NCBI GenBank assembly: GCA_023228865.1
Contig: JALOAH010000018.1
Span: 1 to 49,841 of the forward strand
Source of the DNA: Porticoccaceae bacterium
GTDB lineage: Bacteria > Pseudomonadota > Gammaproteobacteria > Pseudomonadales > Porticoccaceae
Direction: 5' to 3'
Length of the DNA: 49,841 nt
Positions 36,781 through 44,610 of this stretch are shown piece after piece. The notes below the pieces were generated by a model. That model worked only from the letters and a program-made list of their open reading frames with translations, did not search any database and was not told where the DNA came from. Each line of letters begins with the position of its first letter. The stretch's first letter is position 1. Position numbers and translations under genes: made by a program.

Positions 36781-36850
36781 AGCTAACGCCCTGCTCAGAA
36801 CACATAGAACAGTTTTTGACCGATCTTGCGGCCAAACGGTTTGTTCAGGG
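36781..36850 (-). other. attC-like site before the antitoxin gene
   Basis: On the minus strand a long imperfect hairpin (CCCTG, GAACA, TTTG.CCG paired with CGG.CAAA, TGTTC, CAGGG) ends in GGGCGTTAGCT at 36790-36781. GTTAGCT is the reverse complement of the core at the other end of the toxin-antitoxin pair. The distal core is not found. The layout fits a gene cassette, but the match to GTTRRRY is imperfect. Confidence 0.35.
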
Positions 36851-36887
36851 AATCTCAAATCACCGATTGACCAGCCTTCACAATTGC

Positions 36888-37208
36888 TCATTGAAACGGA
36901 ATCCTTGCACCGGCAACGTCTTCGACAGGTGCGTCGGATCTACTCGGTGCTGATAAAAAAAGATCTATCCAGTCGGCCTGCAAACGCTTGAGTGCTTGCT
37001 CGACAACCCTGCGGATGCGTGCCGGACTGCTATCAAAGCCCATCCTATAATCACGGTTTTTAAAGCCGAATTTTGTCGCGATAACCACCTGATCAGGAAT
37101 CGGCGCAAGGGCTTCACCCACAAGGGTTTCATTTGCTTCGCCATAGCATTCTGCGGTGTCAAAAAAAACAATTCCCCGTTCGATGGCCGCGCGAATAAGC
37201 GAAACCAT
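36888..37208 (-). pseudogene. aldo/keto reductase fragment
   Basis: About 85 residues match aldo/keto reductases: MVSLIRAAIERGIVFFDTAE, CYGEANETLVGEAL, QVVIATKFGF and WIDLF. The catalytic Tyr of the YGEANE motif and the Lys of ATKFGF are present, but the protein is broken. The first 30-40 residues are replaced by a dispersed repeat. After WIDLF a seven-T run carries an extra base: deleting one T restores YQHRVDP. A second shift brings back the APVEDVAGA motif. The frame then stops about 200 residues too early. It cannot make a functional enzyme. Confidence 0.75.
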
Positions 37209-37236
37209 TTCCCGCCTGCGCAGGAATGACGAAAAT
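37208..37236. repeat. dispersed repeat at the pseudogene junction
   Basis: CCCGCCTGCGCAGGAATGAC with GAAAAT after it resembles 40484-40508 inside the MITE-like element (about 5 differences in 28 bases). It replaces the N-terminal coding part of the aldo/keto reductase fragment. Confidence 0.55.
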
Positions 37237-37294
37237 CGTGGCTTCGGCGCTAAGTCATTGCCATTCGGGCAAGACCACACTGACCCCAAATGTT

Positions 37295-38098
37295 CTATCG
37301 ATGGGCGTATCCGTCGCACTTCCCGGCCTTTTCGCCCGTCTGGATGCTTAGCGCCTGTTCCATGTGTGCCCGCAACCGCTCAATCCGTGTTTCATGGGCG
37401 GGATGAGTCGACAGGAATTCGAGGGGTCGCCCTCCCCCTCGCGCCGCCATCTCCTCCCACAGCGTCACACCCTGGCGCGGATCGAAGCCGGCCTCGGCCA
37501 TGATCATCAATCCCATCAGGTCGGCTTCCTCCTCATGGGCGCGACTGAAAGGCAGCGCGATTCCCAGTTCAGCGCCCAGCCCCAGCGCCTGCATCAAGGC
37601 CTGCTGATTCATTTCCCCCTCGCCGAACAGCCCTACCAGATAAAGAGCAGCCTCGATACCCAGTGTCTGGGTGAGACGCTCATTGCCGTGGTTCGCCAGT
37701 ACGTGAGCCACCTCGTGACCGATGACGGCGGCCAGTTGGGAGGGGCTGTCGGCAACCGCCAGCATACCGGTGTGAATGCCGACCTTGCCACCGGGCAGGG
37801 CGAAAGCGTTGGGTGAGGGGTCATCGAAAACAGCGATATCCCAGGCGGGGGGCATGGCGGCGTCGGGATAGTGTTCGCGGGCGGCGTCAATTACCGCTTC
37901 TGCAACACAGCGCACCAGCTCGCTGGGCGCGGGCGCGGTGACAACAGGCCGGTGCTGCCTGATATCGGCAAACGCCTGCTCGCCCATGTCTCGCATCACC
38001 GAATCCGGCACCAGTGCCAGTTGGTAACGGCCTGTGGGGGATTCGCCGCAACCGGCAAGGAGAACCAGGATAAAAAGCAGAACATTCGGACGTGACAA
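37295..38098 (-). CDS. M48-family metalloprotease lipoprotein
   Basis: A 267-residue protein with a lipoprotein signal peptide (lipobox LAGC, lipidated Cys17) and the M48 zinc-protease motif HEVAH (residues 128-132) followed by HEEEADLMG (188-196) with the third zinc ligand. FALPGGKVGIHTGML is also conserved. It resembles the LoiP/YggG group, periplasmic proteases that clip misfolded outer-membrane proteins. The start is a TTG at 38098; no in-frame ATG exists, and the ribosome-binding site is weak. It lies alone among remnants and is followed closely by the aldo/keto reductase scar. Confidence 0.88.
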   Translation of the reverse strand: MSRPNVLLFILVLLAGCGESPTGRYQLALVPDSVMRDMGEQAFADIRQHRPVVTAPAPSELVRCVAEAVIDAAREHYPDAAMPPAWDIAVFDDPSPNAFALPGGKVGIHTGMLAVADSPSQLAAVIGHEVAHVLANHGNERLTQTLGIEAALYLVGLFGEGEMNQQALMQALGLGAELGIALPFSRAHEEEADLMGLMIMAEAGFDPRQGVTLWEEMAARGGGRPLEFLSTHPAHETRIERLRAHMEQALSIQTGEKAGKCDGYAHR

Positions 38099-38118
38099 GG
38101 CGGTTTCTCGTGGCGGGT

Positions 38119-38295
38119 TCAGAAGGCAAATTCAAGTTCAGGGGACAGTTTACCTAATTTCAGCGGGATCACCTCGAATCGTCCTTGATAAAACATGATC
38201 TGGACTTTTTGCCAGCAGGCAATACCCATGGGTTCGCGAATTTCTTTGGCAATGACAATCTGATATTTTGAAGAAACAGTGACTTCAGCCCTGAT
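38119..38295 (-). pseudogene. AbrB/MazE-type antitoxin remnant without start codon
   Basis: The minus strand encodes RAEVTVSSKYQIVIAKEIRE, then MGIACWQKVQIMFYQGRFEVIPL, the swapped-hairpin AbrB/SpoVT domain of antitoxins that typically reads SSKYQIVIPKEIRE..LGI. The codon in the start position is ATC (38295-38293), no ATG, GTG or TTG lies in frame before an upstream TAG, and PKE is AKE. The C-terminus is replaced by KLSPELEFAF, which comes from a GGGGACAGTTTACCTAATT repeat. No toxin follows. It is probably dead unless ATC is used. Confidence 0.55.
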
Positions 38296-38348
38296 GGCGC
38301 CTATCGATAAGACTTGGGCATTACGATACCCCTATCCATAACAGTGGT

Positions 38349-38990
38349 TCAAGGCGCTGCGAGAGCACTCCAGGCGATATGCGCCCAGGCATCGCAGGTT
38401 GCGTCAAACTGTTCGGGATCGAGCAGCCAGGGTTCTGAGGTGCCAACATGGTTGATGGCCAGGGTAAGCAGGGTTGCCACCAGGTCGTTTGCCTTTGGGT
38501 GTGCGCTGCCGCTCTGTTTTAGCTGCCCGACGGCTTTAATGCTTGAGCGGCACAGTTGATCCTTCATGGCCTGCCAGCATTCGGCCACAGCGGTGTTGGT
38601 TACGGCGGTCTGCTGCATGGCGGCAAGAATGGCGTGATGATCGCGATAAACACCGAGGATTCCGCCAAGACTTTTGCGAATATCCGAGTATGTGGTGGTG
38701 CCTGCATTTTTAAACCACTGGCCAGCGGCGGCAATAATGTTGTTTTGCACTTCGTCAAAAAGATGCATCACCAAATCGGCCTTGTCGCGATAATTTAAAT
38801 AGAAAGACGCCCTGGATATGCCCGCCGCCTCGGCGAGACGATCCACCGTCGTCGCCGAAAACTCTTCGCCATCCAACAGCAATTGCTCCATCGCCAACAG
38901 CATTTTTTGATCGACGCTGAGCTTGTTGCGTCTTTTTTGGCGTTCCTGGGCAATGTTCGAGGTTTTTTTACTGACCTTTTGAGTTTTCAT
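38349..38990 (-). CDS. TetR-family transcriptional regulator
   Basis: A 213-residue regulator. The N-terminal helix-turn-helix spans about residues 25-70 (LLLDGEEFSATTVDRLAEAAGISRASFYLNYRDKADLV), the standard TetR DNA-binding fold. The helical C-terminal domain holds the ligand pocket and is not assignable. I chose the ATG at 38990 because a TTG at 39023 lies in the operator-like region. It diverges from the second P450 gene across 133 bases that hold two inverted repeats, so it likely represses that gene and itself. A lipid or acyl-CoA ligand is inferred from the setting. Confidence 0.93.
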   Translation of the reverse strand: MKTQKVSKKTSNIAQERQKRRNKLSVDQKMLLAMEQLLLDGEEFSATTVDRLAEAAGISRASFYLNYRDKADLVMHLFDEVQNNIIAAAGQWFKNAGTTTYSDIRKSLGGILGVYRDHHAILAAMQQTAVTNTAVAECWQAMKDQLCRSSIKAVGQLKQSGSAHPKANDLVATLLTLAINHVGTSEPWLLDPEQFDATCDAWAHIAWSALAAP

Positions 38991-39026
38991 GCTTTCTTGT
39001 CTGTTTTCAGCAGAAGAAATCAATTA

Positions 39027-39041
39027 TAGACACAACGTCTA
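39027..39041. promoter_or_regulatory. candidate TetR operator 1
   Basis: TAGAC-ACAAC-GTCTA is a 15-base inverted repeat in the divergent gap, 37-51 bases before the tetR ATG. Its size suits a TetR dimer. Confidence 0.5.
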
Positions 39042-39063
39042 ATTTATTATACATTTCGATTAA

Positions 39064-39081
39064 ATTGATTAGAGAATCAAT
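39064..39081. promoter_or_regulatory. candidate operator 2
   Basis: ATTGATT-AGAG-AATCAAT has perfect 7-bp arms and lies 43-60 bases before the P450 start, where a repressor would block that promoter. Confidence 0.45.
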
Positions 39082-39123
39082 GCCTATCATTAAGCTAAGC
39101 CATAATTAAAATCAGAGGCCACC

Positions 39124-40377
39124 ATGGACAAACTCAAATACTCTGCTGACGCCATGCTGGCAGAGCCTGATAATTTTTCTCAAGGTTTTCCCCATGACTT
39201 ATTTTCACGGTTGCGCCGCGACATGCCGGTGTGCTGGAGCGAATGGTCTGGCGGCAGCGGCTTCTGGTCGCTGACCAAATACGAAGATGTGGGCTTTGCC
39301 GGTGGCAATCCAGCTATTTTTTCGTCGGCCACTGAAAATGGCGGCCACCGTATTTTTGAAGAGCAGGATCTGGGCGTTGCCCAGTCCGGCGTCGATACGG
39401 AAAACGCCGTGGGCATTCCCTTTATTTCCCGAGATCCGCCCCTGCATATCAATCAGCGTCTGCCGGTAATGAAATCTGTTAGCCCTGACCGTCTTAATGA
39501 TATGAAACACCGCATTCGCGAGCGGGTGAGACTGCTGATCCATGAAGCGAGAAAGCTCGAAAATATTGAGTTGGTGGAAAGTTTATCTGCACCGATTCCC
39601 ATCAAAACTCTGCTTGAGCTTCTCGATATGCCGGCAAGTTACGAGGGCAAATTATTTGAGTGGACCAACGCCCTCATCGGCGAAGACGACCCGGATTTTC
39701 GCCGCTCCCCCGACTATATGGCAAAAATCAGCGGGGAAATCGCCACCTATTTTGGTGGTCTCAGAGAGGAGCGCATGGGTTCTGATCGCGCCGATATTGT
39801 TACCGTATTAAGTACGGATAAAAACGGCGACGTGGTGCCATTCAAAGATTTTATCGCCAATATTTTTTTGATTTTGGTGGGGGGCAATGAGACCACCCGC
39901 AACTCCATTTCCGGCGCCATTCGCGCTTTTTCGCTGTTCCCTGAGCAGTGGCAAATCCTTAAAGAAAATCCCCAACTGATCGCCAGCGCGGTCAACGAAA
40001 TTGTGCGCTGGGTGTCGCCGGTGATGCATATGCGCCGCACGGTGATGGAGGATGTCAGCATTCGCGATGTAACGCTGAAAAAAGGCGATAAGGTGCTGCT
40101 CTGGTATCCCGCCGCCAACCGCGACGCAGATATTTGGCAAAACCCGGATGCCTTTGACATCAGCCGCCCCATTATTAAACACCGCGCTTTTGGCGCCGGA
40201 ACCCATCTCTGCGTGGGTAGCCGTCTGGCGGAATTACAGATTGCTATTTTTCTCGAAGAATTTCTTCAGCACTGCGACAGCTTTGAGGTTAATGGGGAAA
40301 TCAGCCGCATACGTTCAAACTTTATCAGTGGTATGAAGACGCTGCCGCTGAAAGTGAAATGGCAGTCAATAGACTGA
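39124..40377 (+). CDS. cytochrome P450, second copy (CYP125/CYP142/CYP153-like group)
   Basis: A 417-residue soluble P450. The I-helix is LILVGGNETTRNSISG (Gly254-Thr258 region), the ExxR motif lies in NEIVRWVSPVMHMRR, and the heme loop is FGAGTHLCVGSRLAELQ with Cys363. The GGNETTRNS signature is shared by CYP153 alkane hydroxylases and the CYP124/125/142 sterol side-chain hydroxylases, both terminal or near-terminal hydroxylases. ATG 39124 follows AGAGG. TetR control and the CoA ligase downstream suggest hydroxylation of a branched or sterol side chain. It differs from the first P450, so a paralogue with a different substrate is likely. Confidence 0.92.
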   Translation: MDKLKYSADAMLAEPDNFSQGFPHDLFSRLRRDMPVCWSEWSGGSGFWSLTKYEDVGFAGGNPAIFSSATENGGHRIFEEQDLGVAQSGVDTENAVGIPFISRDPPLHINQRLPVMKSVSPDRLNDMKHRIRERVRLLIHEARKLENIELVESLSAPIPIKTLLELLDMPASYEGKLFEWTNALIGEDDPDFRRSPDYMAKISGEIATYFGGLREERMGSDRADIVTVLSTDKNGDVVPFKDFIANIFLILVGGNETTRNSISGAIRAFSLFPEQWQILKENPQLIASAVNEIVRWVSPVMHMRRTVMEDVSIRDVTLKKGDKVLLWYPAANRDADIWQNPDAFDISRPIIKHRAFGAGTHLCVGSRLAELQIAIFLEEFLQHCDSFEVNGEISRIRSNFISGMKTLPLKVKWQSID

Positions 40378-40417
40378 GCAGCAGCGCCCAGCTATCAGCC
40401 ATAAGATTGAAAAACTC

Positions 40418-40529
40418 AGGAAGCCCTGATTAATATCATTGCTGCGCAAGCGGGAATCTATAATTGGTTAATTTTTCAGAACTCCCACCTACGCAGGAGT
40501 GACGAAAACAGAATTAATCAGAGTCTCCC
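40418..40529. mobile_element. MITE-like element between P450 and CoA ligase
   Basis: CTGATTAAT (40426-40434) and ATTAATCAG (40513-40521) are exact inverted repeats, and imperfect pairing continues about 8 bases outward (13 of 17 matches). The 112-base unit holds AAGCGGGAATC and CCTACGCAGGAGTGACGAAA, related to the repeat at 37208. It has no coding capacity. It separates the P450 stop from the ligase ribosome-binding site by a few bases. Confidence 0.55.
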
Positions 40530-40551
40530 TAAAAATAACAGGAGAGTTGCC

Positions 40552-42075
40552 TTGCCACATATCCACGATCACGCTCTGGAAAGACCCAAAGCGGTTGCCA
40601 TTACCGACCCCAGCGGCAAAAGTCTGAGCTGGGAAATGCTCAACAATGCCTCCATTGAATTTGCCCATATTCTTCAGGAGCAGGGGGCAAAACCCGGCGA
40701 GATTATTGCCATTCTCATGGAAAATCGCAGGGAGTATTTTATTTGCGTGTGGGGCGCCCTCCGCCTGGGCTTGTATGTCACCCCCATTAACTGGCACCTC
40801 AAAGATAGTGAAGTCAGCCATATTATTGCCGATTCAGATTCTGTGCTGGTTGTCAGTGCGACCATGCACAGCGACTTGCTCACCGCTATTCCCCTGCCGG
40901 TATTGATGGTGGATGAGTACGATATCGCCAACCGCCTCAATAAGGCCATTGAAACTCGAGGAATGCTCACGCCAAAATTTAGCCAAACGGAAGGGCAGAT
41001 CATGTACTACTCTTCCGGCACCACGGGCAAACCCAAAGGCATTCGCCGCCCGCTGATGACCAGGGAGTTTGGCACGCCGCCGCCGGTGGATGCCTTTATC
41101 GCCAAGCTCTACGGCATTTCTGCGGATACCATTTACCTGTCCCCGGCGCCCCTCTACCACGCAGCGCCCCTTAATTGGTGCCTGGCAATTCTGCGCCTCG
41201 GGGGTCAAATTGTTTTTATGGAAAAATTTGAACCTGAACAGTTCCTCGCACAAATCAGCAGCAACCGGGTTACCCATACCCAGGTGGTGCCGACCATGTT
41301 TGTACGCCTGCTGAAAATGCCTGAGGCCGTGCGCAACCAGTACGATACCTCCTCACTAAAAGTGGTTGTTCACGCGGCAGCGCCCTGCCCCCGGGAAATC
41401 AAACAACAGATGCTCGACTGGCTGGGGGATGTAATTTACGAATATTACGGCGGTAGTGAAAGTAATGGCGTCACCGCTCTGGATTCAGAGGAGTGGCGAA
41501 AGCACCCTGGCTCCGTGGGCAGAGTCGTGCTGGGTCAAGTCCATATTTGCGACGAACAGGGCAACGAACTGCCCTCAAACCAGGAAGGCACTGTTTATTT
41601 TTCCGGCTTGCCTGATTTTGAATACTATAAAGACCCATTAAAAACCAGAGAGGCCTACAATGACAAAGGCTGGAGCACCCTTGGCGATATAGGTTATCTG
41701 AACGACGACGGTTATCTCTACCTGACCGACAGGCGCGCCTTTATGATCGTTTCCGGTGGCGTCAATATTTATCCCCAGGAAATCGAAAATTTACTGGTGA
41801 ACCACCCACTGGTGATGGACGCCGCCGTTTTGGGCATGCCCAATCCGGATTTTGGCGAGGAAGTGGTGGCGGTGATAGAAGCAGTAAAGCCTGCGCCAGC
41901 TGAACAGCCAATACCTGAGGACACTGTTATCGCCACTGTCAGCAATTACTGCAAAGCCAATCTCGCGGCATTTAAGTGCCCGAAAAAAATTATTCTGATG
42001 GAAAATTTGCCGCGCCTGCCCAATGGCAAGCTGTTAAAGCGAATAATCAAGGAGCAGCTGTTACAACATCACTGA
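40552..42075 (+). CDS. AMP-binding acyl-CoA ligase
   Basis: A 507-residue ANL-family CoA ligase. The phosphate loop is YYSSGTTGKPKGIRRPL, followed by YEYYGGSESNGV, WSTLGDIGYLNDDGYLYLTDR, SGGVNIYPQEIE and the C-terminal catalytic Lys in LPNGKLLKR. IRRPL after the loop is typical of ligases near steroid or terpenoid genes. The start is TTG at 40552 with AGGAGAG about 6 bases upstream; no ATG fits. It is transcribed toward the convergent racemase operon and presumably activates the acid made from the P450 product. Confidence 0.92.
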   Translation: MPHIHDHALERPKAVAITDPSGKSLSWEMLNNASIEFAHILQEQGAKPGEIIAILMENRREYFICVWGALRLGLYVTPINWHLKDSEVSHIIADSDSVLVVSATMHSDLLTAIPLPVLMVDEYDIANRLNKAIETRGMLTPKFSQTEGQIMYYSSGTTGKPKGIRRPLMTREFGTPPPVDAFIAKLYGISADTIYLSPAPLYHAAPLNWCLAILRLGGQIVFMEKFEPEQFLAQISSNRVTHTQVVPTMFVRLLKMPEAVRNQYDTSSLKVVVHAAAPCPREIKQQMLDWLGDVIYEYYGGSESNGVTALDSEEWRKHPGSVGRVVLGQVHICDEQGNELPSNQEGTVYFSGLPDFEYYKDPLKTREAYNDKGWSTLGDIGYLNDDGYLYLTDRRAFMIVSGGVNIYPQEIENLLVNHPLVMDAAVLGMPNPDFGEEVVAVIEAVKPAPAEQPIPEDTVIATVSNYCKANLAAFKCPKKIILMENLPRLPNGKLLKRIIKEQLLQHH

Positions 42076-42116
42076 CAGCCAAGGGCTGCCAGCGGCGCTG
42101 ATGTATAAACCTGAAT

Positions 42117-43256
42117 TCAGCGCTTGCTGGTCGTCATAATCCGGCTGATGGTTTGCTCACTGATACCGTATTCCCGCAGCACGACCTCAGCTTCAAACCC
42201 GGCCTGGCGAGCACCGTGGCGAATTTGCGCCGGAGTGCGGCTAAACCTGGGAGCCGGTGCGGGCTGCACAACCCCATCCACATCAATATAAGTCTGCCGC
42301 GCCAGATTATGGGGATGTTTGGGTGCCTCCGCGAAGCTGAGCACAGGGGCAAAACAGACATCGGTGCCCTCCATAAGATCACGCCACTGTGCCTGGGTTT
42401 TGCTTTTAAATACCAATTGCAGTTCGTTTTTCAACGCTGGCCACTGGCTTTTGTCTTCTTTCAACGCGGTAAACTTTTGCTTGTCGACACCGGTCATGCC
42501 CATTAACAGGGCGTAAAACTGCGGCTCGATGGCGCCGATGGAAACATATTTTCCATCGGCGGTTTCGTACACATCGTAGTAAGGGGCGCCGCCGTCAAGC
42601 CAGTTGACGCCACGGTTGGCAGGATCCCAATTGTTCATGGCGTGATCGCTGTGCGCCATCCACATCAGCAGGGCAGAGCCGTCGGTCATTGCCGCATCAA
42701 TCACCTGGCCTTTGCCGGATTTCTGGCATTCGAGCAGAGCGGCGAGAATCCCCGCAACCTGAACCATGCCGCCACCGCCCATATCGTCAATCAGGTTTAA
42801 GGGCGGTACGGGTTTTTCTCCTGCGAGGCCAATGGCGTGAAGGGAACCGGTGAGGGAAATGTAGTTGATATCGTGCCCAGCCGTATGGGCAAGCGGACCG
42901 GTTTGTCCCCAGCCAGTCATGCGGGCGTAAACAAGCCTGGGATTGCGCGCCAGACAAACATCTGACCCAAAACCCAATCTTTCAGCCACACCGGGACGAA
43001 ATCCTTCCGTCAAAACATCGGCTTTCTCCACCATGGCGAGAAGAACATCTAGATCCTGGGGATCTTTTAAATTGAGAATCACCGAGCGCTTGCCGCGAAA
43101 ACTCACATCCTTGAAGCGCTTATCGCTGGTGTCTTTGCCGCGGTCGACAACCACAACGTCGGCGCCCAGATCGGCAAGCAGCATACCGGCCATGGGGTTT
43201 GGTCCGAGTCCTGCGAGTTCTATAACCCTATAGCCGGAAAGGGGTCCTTTGTTCAT
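42117..43256 (-). CDS. alpha-methylacyl-CoA racemase-like (CaiB/BaiF family)
   Basis: A 379-residue class III CoA-transferase-fold enzyme. LAGLGPNPMAGMLLADLGADVVVVDR starts the protein, GHDINYISLTG holds His128, and NLIDDMGGGGM holds Asp157/158, the positions of His126 and Asp156 in the Mycobacterium racemase MCR. The C-terminal ARQTYIDVDGVVQPAPAPRFSRTP is also typical. Such enzymes interconvert 2R and 2S methyl-branched acyl-CoAs so that an S-specific dehydrogenase can proceed. It ends the operon, 27 bases after the DUF1330 gene. CoA transfer cannot be excluded, but the motifs favour racemase. Confidence 0.85.
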   Translation of the reverse strand: MNKGPLSGYRVIELAGLGPNPMAGMLLADLGADVVVVDRGKDTSDKRFKDVSFRGKRSVILNLKDPQDLDVLLAMVEKADVLTEGFRPGVAERLGFGSDVCLARNPRLVYARMTGWGQTGPLAHTAGHDINYISLTGSLHAIGLAGEKPVPPLNLIDDMGGGGMVQVAGILAALLECQKSGKGQVIDAAMTDGSALLMWMAHSDHAMNNWDPANRGVNWLDGGAPYYDVYETADGKYVSIGAIEPQFYALLMGMTGVDKQKFTALKEDKSQWPALKNELQLVFKSKTQAQWRDLMEGTDVCFAPVLSFAEAPKHPHNLARQTYIDVDGVVQPAPAPRFSRTPAQIRHGARQAGFEAEVVLREYGISEQTISRIMTTSKR

Positions 43257-43283
43257 CTGCCTGCCTACTTTAACAAGTAAAAA

Positions 43284-43625
43284 TCAACTAAATACTGACA
43301 TGTCAAAGGCTTCAACAAAAATTGCTGTACCGCCGCACGTCAGTTCATTGATTCTGAGTTGCTTCAAAGGTTGATAGTACGCGGCGTTGTACCACTGCGT
43401 CGCCACGGCCATGCTGGGAAATTTTACAATTACCGTCCAGTTGCCGCGCCATTCGCCCTCGACAACCGTTGCCGCGGCAGAGGCCGCCAAAACCTCGGCG
43501 CCGATTTTCTCAAACTGTTCCAGCACCTTGGCGGCGTAGCGGTTGAGATAATCCTGGTGGTCTTTAACCTCAAGGGCAACCACCATATACGCGGGCTTGG
43601 TTGTATCAGCCACTATTGAAGCCAT
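43284..43625 (-). CDS. DUF1330-family protein
   Basis: A 113-residue cytoplasmic protein with the dimeric ferredoxin-like fold of DUF1330: YMVVALEVKDHQDYLNRYA at the start, then GEWRGNWTVIVKFPSMAVATQWYNAAYYQPL. The family is often found next to catabolic enzymes and has no firm function. Its ATG adjoins the stop of the flavoprotein gene with no bases between, so the two are translated together. Confidence 0.85.
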   Translation of the reverse strand: MASIVADTTKPAYMVVALEVKDHQDYLNRYAAKVLEQFEKIGAEVLAASAAATVVEGEWRGNWTVIVKFPSMAVATQWYNAAYYQPLKQLRINELTCGGTAIFVEAFDMSVFS

Positions 43626-44603
43626 TCATCCATTGGCGATCATGGCTTGCAGCCGATTTCTGATAATGTCTTCTGCATCCCGGCTGATTCTTGTCACCAG
43701 CTCGTGGACGGTGGGGATATCGTGGATCAAGCCCTGAATCTGACCCGCCCACACCAAGCCGGCATCGAGATCACCGGTTTCCAGCGCCTGCCTGCCCTTG
43801 GCGCCGGAGACATAGGGCTGGATGTCCTTGAACTCGGCATTCGGCTGATTGCTGATTTCAACCACTTTGTCGGAGACGCTGTTGCGCGCAACCCGCCCGG
43901 TATTTTTGAATTTGCGGAAAATCAAATTGGTGGCGCGCTCGTCGTTGGCGACAATAAACTCCTTGATGCGCTGGTGAATGGGCGCTTCCACCGTTGCACA
44001 GAAGCGGGTTCCCATATTGATGCCCTGGGCGCCCAGCGCCAGCGCCGCCGCCAGACCGCGACCATCGCCAAAACCGCCGGAGGCGATAATAGGAATAGTC
44101 ACTTTATCCGCAGTGGCGGGAATCAGCACCAGGCCAGGAATATCGTCCTCACCAGGGTGGCCGGCACATTCAAAGCCGTCGATGGAGATAACATCCACCC
44201 CCATTTTTTGCGCCGACACCGCATGGCGAACCGCCGTACATTTGTGCAACACCTTGATGCCATGGGCTTTGAAATCGTCCACATGCTCCTGGGGTTTATG
44301 GCCTGCGGTTTCGACAATGGTGACGCCGCTATCGATGATGGCTTTGCGATACTGCGCATAGGGCGGCGGATTCACCGAAGGCAGAATGGTCAAATTGACG
44401 CCAAAGGGCTTGTCTGTCATGGCGCGGCAGCGGTCAATTTCCCGGCGCAGATCGTCCGGCGTGGGCTGGGTGAGCGCAGTAATAATGCCGAGGCCACCGG
44501 CGTTGGAAACGGCAGCGGCGAGCTCCGCTCTGCCCACCCACATCATGCCGCCCTGAACAATGGGGTGCTCGATGCCCAACAATTCCGTAAATGCATTTTT
44601 AAT
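43626..44603 (-). CDS. nitronate monooxygenase-like FMN flavoprotein (NPD family)
   Basis: A protein of 318-325 residues with a TIM-barrel FMN fold: LGIEHPIVQGGMMWVG, SNAGGLGIITAL, KPFGVNLTI, HKCTAVRHA, DGFECAGHPGEDD and IASGGFGDGRGLAAALALGAQGINMGTRF. It belongs to the 2-nitropropane dioxygenase/nitronate monooxygenase family, which also includes enoyl reductase-like members; in lipid operons the true substrate is rarely known. The family N-terminus F-T-E-L-L-G lies upstream of the first TTG (44582-44580). An ATT at 44603 would give IKNAFTELLG, so an ATT start is proposed; the TTG at 44582 is the conservative choice. Confidence 0.88.
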   Translation of the reverse strand: MKNAFTELLGIEHPIVQGGMMWVGRAELAAAVSNAGGLGIITALTQPTPDDLRREIDRCRAMTDKPFGVNLTILPSVNPPPYAQYRKAIIDSGVTIVETAGHKPQEHVDDFKAHGIKVLHKCTAVRHAVSAQKMGVDVISIDGFECAGHPGEDDIPGLVLIPATADKVTIPIIASGGFGDGRGLAAALALGAQGINMGTRFCATVEAPIHQRIKEFIVANDERATNLIFRKFKNTGRVARNSVSDKVVEISNQPNAEFKDIQPYVSGAKGRQALETGDLDAGLVWAGQIQGLIHDIPTVHELVTRISRDAEDIIRNRLQAMIANG

Positions 44604-44610
44604 TGCTATA

